Assembly (NCBI GenBank): GCA_007026445.1
Contig: VDMD01000039.1
Location: 222,263 to 286,262 of the forward strand
DNA from: Schizophyllum amplum
Lineage: Eukaryota > Basidiomycota > Agaricomycetes > Agaricales > Schizophyllaceae
Direction: 5' to 3'
Length of the DNA stretch: 64,000 nt
The notes under the pieces were generated by a model, which saw nothing but the letters and a program-made list of their open reading frames with translations, ran no database searches and was not told the DNA's origin. Below, piece after piece: positions 1 to 12,399 of this stretch. The position numbers were made by a program, and so were the translations under genes. Positions within the stretch are counted from its first letter, which is position 1. Every line of letters starts with the position of its first letter.

Positions 1-49
1 GAGTGGCGAGTTTTACAGCGTGCTATTCCCTCCAACTAACGCTCGCGAG

Positions 50-1609
50 TCGTACCGACGACGCAGATACAGAGCATCAAACCCGAGGCGCCTGATCATT
101 CGCCGCTCCCGGAGATCATTCATAGTCAGTGGTCCGTTGAGTGTGGCGCTTATTGCTCTGACCATCGGTATACAGCCGTGAAAGACCAGCACGGGAAAAG
201 TGTCGAACTACCTCCGATGGTGGCGGACGTGTACTCTGCCCTTGGGCGTCTGCAAGACCTGAACGTCACGAGCTACGGCCCCGAGGAGGTCAACAGCATC
301 CTGAGCGATATTCCCAGCAAGAAAAAGTCCGATGACCTGCCGGCACAATTCACCAAGATGACCTTCGGGGATGCCAGTACGTCCTAGTATTACGTTATAC
401 AACATGCTCCATGTTCTGACGCTTATAGTCGACTCGGACGAACTCGCCATTCCCAAGTCCATGAATCTCGAGGGCAATCTGCCTCTCCCCGATGTGAACT
501 ATGTTTACATGACCATCCCCGCCCGCAAGGCCATTCCCACGAAAACAGAGCTGCGCGAGGGGTGGTGCGAAGCTCTGCTCGACCCCGCCACCGAGCGCAA
601 GATCGTCGAGATGCAGGCCGCGCAGCCGCTCAAACGCCTCCCGCGCAACACCACCCCCGTCTATCGCGTCGAGAGCATTGCGGGCAAGGGCACCGGCTTG
701 GTCGCGACGCGCGCCTTGGACACGGGTGACCTCATCGTCGCTGAGCGACCGCTCATAATGGCGCCCGTCGCGATGCCGCCTGATCATGACGATTTCCCCG
801 ACGGTCTGCCCCCGACCGCCACGAAGAGGGAAGTCGTCAGAGCGCAGGCCAGGGCCGGGGAGAAGCGCTGCCAAGAGCTGCTTGCGCGGATGACGCCGGA
901 GCGGAGGGACGCTTATCTGGCGCTTTCGAACTGCCACGAAGGAGACGGGAGTGGGCCGCTCACTGGGCGCTTTAGGACGAATGGCCTAGGGGGTCCGGGC
1001 GATTACAAGTTCATGGATTTGCCTGGGGAAGCGGGCACATTCTCATTCGTCGCCGATGATATATCCCGCGCGAACCATAGGTGCGTGAAGGTCCATCGTT
1101 TGGGACTCCATGAATATACTGACGCCTTCTTTATCAGCTGCCGCCCGAACGCATACCCGCATTTCGACTGTGAGCTGTTCGCAATCGTCCTTCGTGCGGT
1201 CCGGCCCATCAAAGCGGGCGAGGAGATCTGCATCTCCTACCTCTCCGGTGGCGTCGATACTTACGAGGAGCGCAAGAAGAGCCTCTCATCCTACGGCTTC
1301 GAGTGCACATGCTCGTCATGCGTTGACCATGTCGCCTCGGACGCTCGCCGTGCGATCATCGCCACATTCAACGACCCGCAACCCGTCAATTCCAACCCGT
1401 ACTACCACATCAAGAGGAACCTGTGGAAGATATCGCTCATTCAGGAGGAAGGGCTGGAGGAGCTGACCGACTACCTTTCCCTGCATCTGCAACTGTCCAT
1501 GAGCTATCGCATGGTAGGGGACAGCGTGAAGGCGGCGGAGGTAAAGAAGCGCGAGGATCAGCTCAACTGGGTCAACTTCAATAGGCCTGCGATGAACATG
1601 TTTTTCTAA
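50..1609 (+). CDS. SET-domain protein, 5' end outside window
   Basis: Predicted SET-domain protein of the SMYD-like/fungal type, a likely protein-lysine methyltransferase. Exons as read: <50-376, 429-1080, 1138-1609. The last intron (57 nt, in frame) matters because splicing it out creates NHSCRPN, the SET active-site hallmark; read through, the motif is broken. Other SET landmarks are GKGTGLVATRAL at the domain start, GEEICISYL, and a post-SET cysteine cluster (FECTCSSC). No in-frame ATG lies between the stop at 37-39 and position 178. A branch-like CTAAC followed by AG at 48-49 suggests the first visible exon starts at 50 and the true start lies upstream of the window. Substrate unknown; histone or non-histone targets are both possible. 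Confidence 0.85.
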
Positions 1610-1817
1610 ATGCAACTGCTACATGTAACTTTGTAGATGTGCATACGGATATACAGCCCCGCTTGTCAAAGTAGTCACGGTGTTTCCCCCGGAACATGCC
1701 AGTAGCAAGGGTGTGGAGCAATTTTTGAAGACTTTGTGCGTAGTAGCCGGCGGTGCTGCTCAGTGTGGTTGCCCCTGCGATTACGAAAGATCAGGTCATG
1801 ATATACTGCACATACAA

Positions 1818-3365
1818 TTATCTGAGTACAGGTCGGACTTGGAATAATTGTAAAGCCTGCCCTGGCGTGCTCAGGATCATCTTTATCCCCTCTAGTACAG
1901 CCACACCGCACGACGCGCAGACACGTGGTCTGTCCCTAGACCTCAAGATCGCTCGCATTTGAACCATGATTCTCTTCCCAAGCTGTCGGCGGGCGAACCA
2001 AAGTGTGAGTTTGCTGAGGTTTGGAAGTAACGGCAGTTGATCTTCGGCGCAAATGAGCTGGTCGAGCATATCCTCTGTTATAAGGCCCAGTGTATATTGA
2101 GAGCCGCCCTCGATGCGGAGCTCGCGGAGTGCCTCCAGCCTTTCCAGGCAGGGCAGAAATAACGTCTGATTGGCATATAGAGTTTTGGCGAGAGTAAGGC
2201 GTTGTAGGCGGTGGTCTCCGGCGTGTGCGGGATGGGAGAGGAAGGCCCATAGTAGCGACAAGGTATCGTTTTGGGTATACTGTTCTCTTAGTATGAGCTC
2301 TTCAAGGCGCGGCGCGGCTATGTGACCAAGAAGTACTTGGGCACCCTCCGTAAGGACGACGACAAGGAGTTCGGTCATGATGATCGGAACGCTGGGTGCG
2401 GTTCCGTCATCGGCTACGAGGATCTTTCCGGCATCCACTCTGAGATCAGTGAGAGAACAGGAGCAGAGGGACAGCGCGGGAAGAATTGTCGAGAGGAAAA
2501 TGGCCATTCGGTCGTCCATGAGCAGCGACAGGCGCGTGAGGGTGCGGAAGGGCGATATCTGGAATATGTTCCACTCATGAATATCCTCCCGTGATCGGTT
2601 GATCTTGAGCGTTAGGTGGCGAAGGTCCGACGCGCCGATCAGAAAACCCAACGGTTGGGATGTCGGTGGGCCTGCAAGTTCTATGCGGGCGTCTGAGAGA
2701 TTCGGCATGTCGATGACGGGTATAGATTCAAAACCCGCGCAAGATGCGCCAATAACTATACTCCGCCATCGGTAAGCATGGGGGCGTAGTTCCTCGAGAA
2801 GCCGCACAGGTAGTCCGTCGTCGGAGTGGTAGCGCAGATGCTGTATATGCAGCGGTAGAGTCCCAGATAAGGCCGCCTGCTTTGCAAGGCTCGGGAATGC
2901 GTATGTGCGTGTGTGAGTGTCAGAGGTGGAGATGTAGTTCCACAGCCCAGGCGTGTTCCATGCGATAGTCCGCCATGACAGGCAGACACGAGCCACTGTC
3001 GTCTCAATCATATACGCTTTGTCGAAAGCTTCGGAAGTCGTGCCACATATATGAAGGAAAATTAGGGATATGATTTCGACCGGGAGACGGCGAACTGGGG
3101 CGATGACAGAGTGGCTGATGTCGAGCTGGGTGCAAACTCGCTCTCGTAACGCGTGCAGTCGTCTAATCTCGGCATCGATGTCCGGCAACGCGGAGGACAG
3201 AAGCGACACCGAGTCATCGATTTTCTTCCTTTCAGCGGCAGAAGGGACGGATCCACTTCGTTGTTGCTCGACGCTTGCGAGCGTCGAAGCGCGCTCGAGA
3301 AGAAAATTTATATCCTGTCCGATATCTGCCGATCGCGTCAGTCTGATGAGAGTGACAGGACAAGT
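1818..3365 (-). CDS. F-box/LRR-like protein
   Basis: F-box-type protein, probably an SCF ubiquitin-ligase substrate receptor. The F-box core APVRRLPVEIISLIFLHIC sits after a helical N-terminus and is followed by the typical VARVCLSWRTIAWNTPGLW block and degenerate leucine-rich repeats. The main reading frame is intronless. Codons upstream of 3209 (to 3365) continue the similarity to the neighbouring paralogue (for example FLLERASTLASVEQQRSGS), so the protein begins above 3209. No in-frame ATG exists before the stop at 3366-3368, so a short 5' exon joined by an intron is likely but was not resolved. It lies head-to-head with the paralogue at 4058-5649. F-box/LRR families are strongly expanded in agaricomycetes; the target is unknown. 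Confidence 0.75.
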   Translation of the reverse strand, partial: TCPVTLIRLTRSADIGQDINFLLERASTLASVEQQRSGSVPSAAERKKIDDSVSLLSSALPDIDAEIRRLHALRERVCTQLDISHSVIAPVRRLPVEIISLIFLHICGTTSEAFDKAYMIETTVARVCLSWRTIAWNTPGLWNYISTSDTHTRTYAFPSLAKQAALSGTLPLHIQHLRYHSDDGLPVRLLEELRPHAYRWRSIVIGASCAGFESIPVIDMPNLSDARIELAGPPTSQPLGFLIGASDLRHLTLKINRSREDIHEWNIFQISPFRTLTRLSLLMDDRMAIFLSTILPALSLCSCSLTDLRVDAGKILVADDGTAPSVPIIMTELLVVVLTEGAQVLLGHIAAPRLEELILREQYTQNDTLSLLWAFLSHPAHAGDHRLQRLTLAKTLYANQTLFLPCLERLEALRELRIEGGSQYTLGLITEDMLDQLICAEDQLPLLPNLSKLTLWFARRQLGKRIMVQMRAILRSRDRPRVCASCGVAVLEGIKMILSTPGQALQLFQVRPVLR

Positions 3366-4057
3366 TCATGGTCACCCCTCATAATACGAGTTCGACTTTG
3401 GTTGTCTGAACGAGGCGCTGGGTGAAAGTGAAGATAATGGCCAAAAGCAGAGGGTGGCAGAAGGTATGATGCCGCGATCACGCTTGCGGGCGTGGAAACC
3501 ATCTCCTATCTTCTTCGGAAGGTGCCGAATGGGCATCAGCGTCTTTGAAGTTGCTTTCTTTCTTCATCTACGTCCAACCTTCCTATTTGCTGATCTAGTT
3601 CAAGACTTATCAGATGTCAGTATATTGATTCCAGGACACTCTCGCCTGCCGCTACTGTGGATTGCCTTGCTGAATTTTGAAAGGCGATGGCATAAACAAG
3701 GCTCTACTAGTCCGACAGTAAAGGCCGTCAGTCTGGTCGGACGAAGGTCTCATGAAGTTGCCTAATTTTTCATCACTTTCTCAAACTCACGCTGTTGTGA
3801 TGCGCCGTCAAGTTCGTCAGAAGATCACTGAGCACACACAGCTTCTACGACGTCTTTTCTGCAGTGCTCACGTCGGTGGCATCGCCCTTGTGCATCGAAT
3901 AAAATTCACAGCGGACGCGTTGAACGGCAGTTGGATCAACGACAATGGATTTGAACAATGATCGGGTTTTCCCGGTGGCAGGTCAAAGGCATGATTACCA
4001 CGTGCAGTTCTACTCCTCCTTGCGACCACGAGCGTGCCGCGCCGCCGCCGCCAAAAA
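3366..4057. other. Spacer between divergent F-box paralogues
   Basis: About 0.7 kb between two head-to-head F-box genes. It must hold both promoters and probably the missing first exon of the minus-strand gene. Short open frames here show no recognisable family and no convincing codon pattern. No clear TATA element was identified. Confidence 0.4.
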
Positions 4058-5649
4058 ATGTGTCTCACGGCCGAGAGCACCATGTAAGTCTGCCTCTCTC
4101 AACGCACTGTACCGTTTTACTGTCACTGACCAAAGACTGTAGACGTGCGACCATGCAAGACACGGCGGAGATTCTCGATCGCGCCGCCTCACTTGCGAGC
4201 ATCGAGCTGCAACGGAATGGATTTGTCCCGTCGAGCCTTCAGGTGCAGAACATCAATGCGATGACATTTGAACTATCCTCCCTCCTTCTGCGACTTGGCG
4301 GCGAAGACGACCGGCTTCGTGCCCTGCGCCAGTTGGTCTGTACCCAGATTGACATTCAACGGTCGATTGCCGCCCCCGTGCGCCGTCTTCCACCAGAAAT
4401 TCTTGCCCTTGTCTTCATTCAGTTCGTGGAGGTCGAAGATCAATCTCCCTACCGCACGCCACGTCTTGTTCTCCTGACAGTCGGCCGCGTCTGCAGCACG
4501 TGGCGTATCGTGGCGCGTAGCACGCCCGAACTGTGGACACACATTTGGACTCAAGTGCACAATCCCACCGTCACGTATCCGGATTATGCCGCCATGTCTG
4601 GCGCGCTCCCTCTTTACATAGCGCACACGACGCTCGGCCGCCACAATGCATTCCACCGAGTTCTTAAGCAGCTCAGGCCGCAGGCTGCTCGATGGTGTTC
4701 CGTCATCCTTGTGGGAAGTTGCTCGTCCTTCTCCAAACAGCCAGCAGTCGCTCTTCCATCACTACGAGTCGCCAAACTGTCGCTGAGACACCGTTCCAAA
4801 CCTGGTGTGCTAGATTTCCTGGCCTGCGCGTCGGAATTACGAATCCTGGAGATACGATACATCATCGACCGCCACGACAACGACAACTGGACCGGACTCA
4901 GTATCGAGTTCGATTTTCCTGCCTTCTCAGTCCTCACGCACCTCTTGCTGGACTTCAACGAGCATAACTGTATCCCGGCCGATAAGCTCCTCCATCTGCT
5001 CTCCAACTGCAGCGCCTCTCTCACGCATCTGTCTCTCAACTGCATAATTCGGCGCCCCAGCATTGATGCGATTCTCCCGGCAGTTTTGCCCATCGAGATG
5101 CCGTCCCTCCTTGTGGCCAAGATTACCGGAGCCTGCTGCGGGATCCTCGAATGCATCATCGCACCCGCCATAAACAAGCTTGTCTTGACAAACAATGTCA
5201 TGGGCTTATGTGACCCGATCCTCGTCTTATCCACGTTCATGTCGCACTCGCCGCATCACAGTGCTATCGAGCGGCTGACGCTGATTGATGGCTTCTCCAG
5301 GCACCCTGAGGATATCATAGGCTGCCTGGAGCAGCTCGAGGGTTTGCAAGAGTTGCGCGTCGAGGAGATGGCTCCGTTCGTCCTGACCGGAGCCGTCCTC
5401 GACAGGTTGACCTGCACGGACGACCGACCACCGCTTCTACCGCGACTCACGAGGATGAAGGTGAAGGTCCGAGATGAGGAGATGCTGTCCGAATTCAAGG
5501 ATGCTCTCCGAGCGATGTCCCAGTCCAGACAGACGGTACGCAGATGGGCGACACGCCAAGTAGTCGCGCTGGAGCCAGTTGAAGTGGTGCTAGGGTTTGG
5601 GATGGGGTCGACGTTCAGCGATGAACATGAGCTCGGAGTTTATGGTTGA
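4058..5649 (+). CDS. F-box/LRR-like protein (paralogue)
   Basis: F-box protein of about 510 residues, paralogous to the divergent gene at 1818-3365. Exon 1 is 4058-4083 (ATG TGT CTC...), the intron 4084-4142 (GTAAGT...CTGTAG, 59 nt), exon 2 4143-5649; phases join in frame. An alternative start is the in-frame ATG at 4153. The paralogous N-terminus (ILDRAASLASIELQ versus FLLERASTLASVEQQ), the F-box core APVRRLPPEILALVFIQFVE and the VGRVCSTWRIVARSTPELW block support the call; the rest is leucine-rich repeats. Likely role: an SCF substrate receptor, inferred from family only. Confidence 0.82.
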
Positions 5650-5866
5650 ACACTGTTCAAGATGGATCGTCTACTCTATATTGGATGCATGCGCGTACAA
5701 CGTTGCACGAGCGGTAGAACAAGAAAAACAAAATGCCACCATCCCCAGAACCGATCACGCACTCCTTCTTCTCTCTCCTTGTAGTACATTAGTAAGTAAG
5801 TAGATGCCAGCTCTCAAGAATCAGCAACGACGAAAGTTCATACACGTCGCTTAAAGCATCCAACTC

Positions 5867-7645
5867 TCACAGGTCCGCCTCCCGCAAGATCGCCTCAATA
5901 TCGTATCCCATTGCGCGGAACCTCGCGACCGCCTCGCTCCGCTTGTCCGGCGTCAGCATGCTCATCATCATCTTCATCTGCATGGGCACCGCCTTCTTCA
6001 GCATCTCGTTCGCCTGCGCCGCCCGCTCCCCCTGTCTCGACGCATCGAACTCGTCGGGCCCCTCCTCGAAGTACGGCTTGTAGTACTCGTCGATGTACTT
6101 GAAATCCGGTGTCGCCATCAGCATGAAGAAGTCCCGCGGCCGCGCGGGCTGGATGCGCGCCATGCTCAGCTCGCGCCACGCCTTGTCGCGCCAGCCGTCG
6201 TCCGTGCTCTTCGCCTGCGTGACGAAGGCGGGGACGTTGAGCCCGCCAGAGCGCGAGATGATCTCTGGGTACGACTTCCACTCGTGGCCGTCGCCCAGGC
6301 GGTACTGGACACAGAAGACGGCGTAGTCGCCTGCGCCGAGAATCATCTCGCCGTCGTCCCAGTCGATGACGCGGTCCCAGGGTTGGCCGGTCGGCTTTGT
6401 GGGCGGCTGGTATTCTCCGCCGCGGCCGGCGTACTTGCCTTTCGGCGCCTCGACGCCGTTGACCTCGACGATAGACACCCGCAGCCGTCCGTTGTAGTCC
6501 TTCCATGGAGAAACATGCATCAGCTCGCTTCTGCGGCGCCCGACTGTCAGTGAGCGTCGATTCGAAGTCGACGCAAGTGCACTCACCCGCCGGGAGTCGT
6601 CGTGAATGTCGCTCTTGCGCGATCCTCGGGGAAGAGGTTGTTCTTCAAGTCTCCAAAGACAGTGAAGCGCGTCTCTCCGCCGATGACCGCAATCGCGCGC
6701 CCATCTGTCCGGCGATTTTGCACGACGATGCGGAGGGAGACGAGGGTCGATCCCGTATACTTCTTGAGCTCGAGCCCAACAGCGCGCCTGTTGGGACCCT
6801 TCAGGCCGGCCCAGCGCTGGTATGATGGAGGGCCTTCTGGAGAGGATTCCGTACTGCGACCCTCGGGGGGCTCAAACGCCTGTTGTAGTCTGATTGCCGT
6901 CAGCAAAACAGCGATGACTTATGTAGGATGTACTTACGAAGTTCCGAGCTCGCCAGCCGTCGTCATCCACATACCCAGGCAGTTCTGGTTGGCTGACGCG
7001 AAGATGGGGTGGATTGGCCATGGGACGTCTGGGCGATCGGAGGGGTCGAACGTCTTCGAGAGCGGAGGTTGGACGAAGTTGGCGCACTCCTGCTTATGAC
7101 CCGCCTGCCAGTGATCGCGCTGGCAATTCGCAGAACAGCTGAGGGAATATTATGAGCCTGAAAGAAACATCAAGTATTCAGAATCAACATACTAGTTGAT
7201 CGACCTGTAAAAGCAAATTCAGTACGACGCGTCCGAACGAGTGTAGAGTGAATACGCACTTGCATCGCGAACATGTCTGCAGACGCGTCCCCACGAGCTT
7301 ATCCTTCCCACACTTCCCACAGATAGTCTTCATGTCCTTCTTGCGCGCTTTGCGCGCTGCGACCTCGTCGACCGCCGCGTCCATCACGCGACGGGCATGT
7401 TGATCGAAATTGTCGATGAACGGTACGCCGGTGCTGCTGTGATCGGGCATATGTTTCCCCTTCTTGCTCTTGGTCTTTGTCTTTGTAGACGACGGTCCTG
7501 CTGTCGGCGGAGCCTGCTTCGCGGGGCTGGACGAGCTGGCTTTGTTTAACGCTACGGTTCGATCGTGCGCGTCGACGGCTTCAGGACCGCCCAAGAGTAG
7601 GCGTGCAAAGTCATTTTCAAGCTCTCGAGAGAGCTCGTCGTCCAT
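5867..7645 (-). CDS. MYND zinc-finger protein
   Basis: Five-exon gene, about 521 aa: 7645-7260, 7204-7193, 7138-6938, 6889-6587, 6530-5867; all phases close (1566 nt). A disordered K/S-rich N-terminus is followed by a MYND finger assembled from three exons: CGKCGKDKLVGTRLQTCSRC (exon 1), a 12-nt microexon, then YCSANCQRDHWQAGHKQEC. All seven cysteines and the histidine of MYND are present. The downstream region (LPGM-type loops, repeated W and G residues, C-terminal KKAVPMQMKMMMSMLTPDKR helix) matches no family I recognise and resembles other fungal MYND proteins of unknown function. MYND modules bind proline-rich partners, so a scaffold role is inferred. Introns are 48-56 nt. Confidence 0.85.
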
Positions 7646-8621
7646 CTGAATCAGTTTCTGAGAGTTATGCCGAAGGAGCTCGATGGTTTCTTGTGGTCGG
7701 GAACAGGCTCAGCGACCGACTGGCGCGTTGCTGAGATCGTGATTTTCTCGCAGTCATGTGACTAGAGGAAGTGCCGGCTGCGCTCCGAGTCGGCGTTGAC
7801 CTTGCTTGCATTGGACATTGGTTTTTCGGACTTTTGGGCCGACAAGATTCACTATTTGGTCTTATGTACGGAAAATTACCCGGAATTAAGGGTGTGGAGA
7901 GACCTTGCAAGCAAGGTGATACCAAAGTTGAAGTACGGCCGATTTACTACGCGTGGCTTTACTTACCCCCCGCATGAGGGTGATAACTCGGCAAGGCCGG
8001 TCGTTACCGGCAAGGCCCGCTACCAACCTGAGCTGTGCTACTTTTGTCTATCCTACCCAGCTTTTTGGCCTTGAAGCTTGAAGCTCGAAGGGGCAACTTG
8101 ACATTTGCAGCTGCAGAGCTTGAGTCAGTGCTTACAAAGAGGTCAGAAGCGAGTCGTCAGAGCTGAGCCTTGAGCATGCATGGCATTGATATATCTTGCC
8201 CCTGGAGGTCCGGGCACGATTCAAAGCTTCTAGGCAAAAAGCAAGAACACGCAAAGTGGTGCTCAGAAAATGCGACTGCCGAGAGTCGAAACTCTGACGT
8301 GGCAGACAGTCAGGTGAGCAACACGTGATGTGAATCGTCCGACGGCAAGGGCCGTTTTTGCTTCCACCCCAAAACCCACTACCATAAATGGTAGCGGGAA
8401 TTTGTGACCCTCATAAAGATCCTATAGAGCCAGTGGATAGCATAGACCATATGTATGGGTCCGACTTCAAGACAGGATCCCTCTGCCAAAAGGGCCAGAG
8501 GATAGTAGCAAGGATCGTATGAAAGCGTGATTGGAAAGGTGTCTAAAAGTACAACAGATATGTAGATCATAATATACAGCAATATGCAAAGAAAGCGTAG
8601 TCGTGTCATGGGTATCATGAA
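7646..8621. other. Intergenic, no gene recognised
   Basis: About 1 kb between the MYND gene (5' end) and the sugar-transporter gene (3' end). An open frame near 7796-8074 has no recognisable family and no plausible splice context. A short near-perfect hairpin (CTACCAT-aa-ATGGTAG) lies at about 8380-8396. Confidence 0.5.
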
Positions 8622-10763
8622 TCAGAAACGGCTCATGCCGCGTTCAGCGCCGGCAGGTGCCTCGTCGTGCTCGATCGACGCGGCGTCATGGAACTTCTCC
8701 TTCCGCCTTGAAGCGTCCACATACTGCATCCGCTCCTTCTCGACGTCCACGTAGTGCGCAGGGCGCTGCATAGACGTCGCATCCTTGTTGCCGAACACGA
8801 ACACCAAGCCCTGATTCTCGCGGTACAGCCGGTCGATGTCCTCGAGATGCCTGTTCGACGTCTCGGGATAGAAGAGCCAGATTAGCTGCGAGAGAATCAG
8901 TCAGTGCACGACGAGAGACAGTACGGAGGATACACACGGGCACAAAGATGATGTTGAAAGCCATCCAGATGAGGTAGAACTTCCAGCCGAGGTTTTCGAT
9001 GCCTGGCGGCGTCGCCTGCACGACGCAGTAGTTCGAGATCCAGTTGCTCGCTGTCGCCACCGCCGCGCCCTTCGTGCGCATCGCGAGGGAGTTGATCTCC
9101 ACAGGGTACAGCCACGGTACGCCCTGCCAGCAGATACCTGGGGAATATCCAGTTAGCCCTCGCGTCCATTAAAGCTCTTTAGCCAGATGCGACGCACCGA
9201 AGAAGATGTAGTAGACAAAGAAGAAAGCCGTGGCACCCGCGCCGAACTTGGTGCCGTTCTCCGGGTCGCTGGCCTGGGAGAGCAATGCGGAGATGAGGAT
9301 GTAGCAGACGGCCTGGCCGGCGGCGCCCCACATCATCAACTTCCGTCGCCCGGCGCGCTCGATGAGGTAGATTCCAGCGAAGGAGAAGACGAGGTAGGAC
9401 ACGGAGTTGCAGGCGGCGAGCAGGCGAGAGAGCGAGTTCGAGAGGCCGACCGAGTTCTGGAGTACGAGAGGGAGGCTAGCCGAGCATGAGTATAAGAGAC
9501 TGAGGAAGACGAGTAGAATGCGTACTAGTAGCTGGTGACGTTGATCCCGACGAGCTGCTGCATCCACTGCGTGCCTACGTATCGCGTAAGCGCTACGGTC
9601 GTCCACAAGACATGAGCGAGTCACTCACCAGCACCAAGAATCAGCCGCTTCACCATGCCGGTGTTCCCTGTCCGCCCACGGAAGAGATCGCCCCAACTCG
9701 GTGCAGTCTCCCGCTCAATGCGCACTGCCTCGACGATTTCCTCCTTCTCCTCGATTATCAGCGTGTCGTGGATAGTCGCCCCATTGCCCTCCAGCGCCGC
9801 GAGAATAGCCAGACCCTCGGTCTCCCGACCATGAGAGAGTAGCCAGCGCGGGCTCTCTGGTAACCAAGGGACGGTACCGATGAGGATGACCGAGAAGATG
9901 AGTTGGAATGCACTGCAAGGGAGATATGTCAGGCAAGGCCAATAAGAGCAAGCATATGTGAGAACGTACAGGGGGAATCGCCAGCTGATGTCACCGCCGA
10001 GGAAGCTGAACCCATAGGTGACCCAGTTGCTAAGTGAGAAGCCCGCGATATTCATGCTAACAGCGGTGATCAGCGCCGCGCCTCATATGCTTCTCAGAGG
10101 GCAACATACATCATGCCGAGAACGATCATCTTCCCGCGCAGGGACGGTTTGGTGGTCTCGCTCTGCAGGACAGGCGCAGTCGCGGTGTTCATGCCATTGC
10201 CGAGGCCTATCCAGTGGTTAGCATATCCTGAGTCGCGCCACAAGCAAACTGCACTCACCACACACGATGCGGCCCACGATCATCATGGGAACGTTCACTG
10301 CCGCAGCTTGGATGATCGCTCCGATAGACCTGTACCCACATCAGCCTGCTATATCGGTCTGTATATAACGTGCGGCGTACATGATGACCACTCCAATTAT
10401 GAGTGTCCTCTTCCTGCCTAATGGCTCGCCCACGACGAACGTGGACATGGCGCCGAAGAAGCTGGAGCCGGTGACGCGTGAGTACACTTCCTGGTCGCGA
10501 CGAGAGGGTACGCACCAGCCAATGTCGTATAGTGACACGATCGTGCCCTGCAGGTCAGAGTCCGGGTTCCCCATTTCCTTGAGGAAGGAGTCCGTGACGA
10601 TGATGCCACCAAAGACTCCCTGGTCGTAGCCTGCGCGACGTGTCAGTCAAGGCAACGACGAGTATCAAGCAAGACGCGCACCGAAGAGCGTCATGGCAGT
10701 AATTGCGGCGACGTTCACCCACGCATTGAGCGCGGTGCCCGTCATTCCAAAGTACGGCGCCAT
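8622..10763 (-). CDS. MFS sugar transporter (sugar porter family)
   Basis: Eleven exons, 535 aa: 10763-10682, 10630-10516, 10461-10381, 10329-10259, 10206-10110, 10056-9970, 9912-9629, 9574-9526, 9475-9198, 9137-8938, 8885-8622; 1608 nt, all phases close. Sugar-porter signatures are in order: YDQGVFGG in helix 1, GEPLGRKRTL after helix 2, PESPRWLLSHGR after helix 6, QQLVGINVTSYY in helix 7, ERAGRRKLMMWG, PWLYPVEINSL with RTKG in helix 10, and PETSNRHLEDID at the C-terminus. About twelve membrane helices are expected, with a short acidic/basic tail. It would import hexoses, disaccharides or related sugars across the plasma membrane; substrate specificity cannot be read from sequence. A TATA-like element lies about 105 bp upstream. 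Confidence 0.93.
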
Positions 10764-10867
10764 CGTCGTGTCTTGCCGTGTAGTTGTGAGGGCTCGCGTC
10801 GATCGTGTGGAGGGTGGTGGGGAGGAGAGAGGTTGGAGCGCAAGTCCTGGAGATCCGCTCTTGCGCC

Positions 10868-10875
10868 TTTATATA
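10868..10875 (-). promoter_or_regulatory. TATA-like element of sugar transporter
   Basis: TATATAAA on the minus strand about 105 bp upstream of the transporter ATG at 10763. Spacing fits a fungal TATA box. GTGGGG and CCGGGG, which resemble carbon-catabolite-repressor (Cre1/Mig1) sites, occur further upstream near 10990-11010; these are inference only. Confidence 0.5.
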
Positions 10876-12399
10876 CAAACGCGCGCGCTGCGGAGGTTAT
10901 GGGGCCCGTACCCGGAATGGGCGTACGCGCCTGCGTCACCTGAGCAGGAGGGGCACATAGCACGCGTCCCACGGGGAAGGCACCATATTTCGGTGGGGCA
11001 ATCCGGGGGAATTGGCAATGGATTTTGAGTTGGTTGTGATGACGTCACGGAGGACTTAGGCGCTGGTCGCGCTCAAGTCGCGTCGGTGGCGGACACGTTG
11101 ATACGAGGAGCAGAGACGGCCCTCGCCGACTCTTCGTCGACTTCGATAGCCTGGCGAGGACCTTGGAGTGGAAGTAATAGTGCCTTCCGCGCAGGGAGGG
11201 ATGAGTAGCGCACTGTACTTGTGAGGACAAGAGCCGAAAGTCGCTCCACCAGATCGCAGGTGCATTTCCGTCACCCGCCTCTTTACCCCGCAGTCCGACC
11301 AATCCCGCCGCCATACGAAGGCGCGTCGCATAGTGGAATGAAGGATATTCCGGGCGACAACTTCAAGAATGTGCAGTGATTTTTGTCCTGGATGTCTCTC
11401 AGCGGCCCGGACTTTGAACGCGGTCAGATGATGGAATAACTATGAGCATAGATGAACCTCCTGGCAACGAAGAAGTCTTTGAGGCCCTGGAAGAGGAGAC
11501 AGCATGGAACGGTACGCAAATAAAGGCGAGAACGCAGTTTATTACCACCCCGAGTTCGTGCCCCTTGTCGCGCCCTGACAACGTTGTCGATTAGCTCTTA
11601 ATGCTCGATGTCCTGGATGAAGACATCCGATAGCTATCGAGTCCTGGTCGAGTCCTAGTCGAGCCAGTCGACAACGACTGTCAATCACCTTGTTTCGTAG
11701 CAAGATAGGATGAGACCAGTGTACGACAAGTACAGGTGACTCACATGGATCTTCATGAGCAGAAGAGCCTCACCGATGAACGGTCCAAAAAGTGCGTAAG
11801 CCACCTTCAAGTTGGCCGCGCATCTCCTGGACGTGCTCTTCAACGTACTGGCAGCCTCCGATCCGCGTACTTTTTCACATATATGAAAGCGCGGTGAGAG
11901 GAGCTTGCGACAAGGGATTTCTACAAGAGAAGGAGTTGCACGGGGGCAAGGGGATCAGACGTGAGCTGACGGCTAACTCAAGAGGAGGAGCGCGATCCAG
12001 AGGCGATCTGGGTCCTGAGGCGTGAGGGTGAGAGACAACCGACGACGCGGGGCTCCGGAGCCGTGTTCCGGGCAAATCATGACCGCACCCTCAAGTTATC
12101 GTCGAGACCATGACTTCAGAATCTTCTGAGGCATATATGAGGGCGACTTCCATATCACAGGCTTCTGGGTAGAAATATATGAGATAACGTGAGATAAGAA
12201 CATCGAACAATACATGCTACAAGCGGTACAGGTAGTAGTGCATGAGCATATAAGTACACGTACATGACTTACAGTCGTCGAGTACAGTGCTAGGTAAGTA
12301 CATACAACAGATTCGCGGATAAGTGAAGCTCCTGAGCCGAAGGCAGCGATGCGCAGGCCGAAGACACTCCGTCATTGAATACATGCCCTGGGCAACACC
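10876..12399. other. Intergenic, no gene recognised
   Basis: Promoter side of the transporter and 3' flank of the next gene. Only short unrelated open frames. Near 11638-11675 a short GTCGAG-rich direct repetition (GTCGAGTCCTG, GTCGAGTCCTA, GTCGAGCC) is visible. No RNA gene was recognised. Confidence 0.45.

Noticed and set aside
3454..3765. Open frame of 103 codons with hydrophobic stretches
   Set aside because: No family resemblance; lies in a divergent promoter spacer and lacks splice or codon support.
7796..8074. 92-codon frame near the sugar transporter
   Set aside because: No recognisable domain and no supporting splice context; treated as chance.
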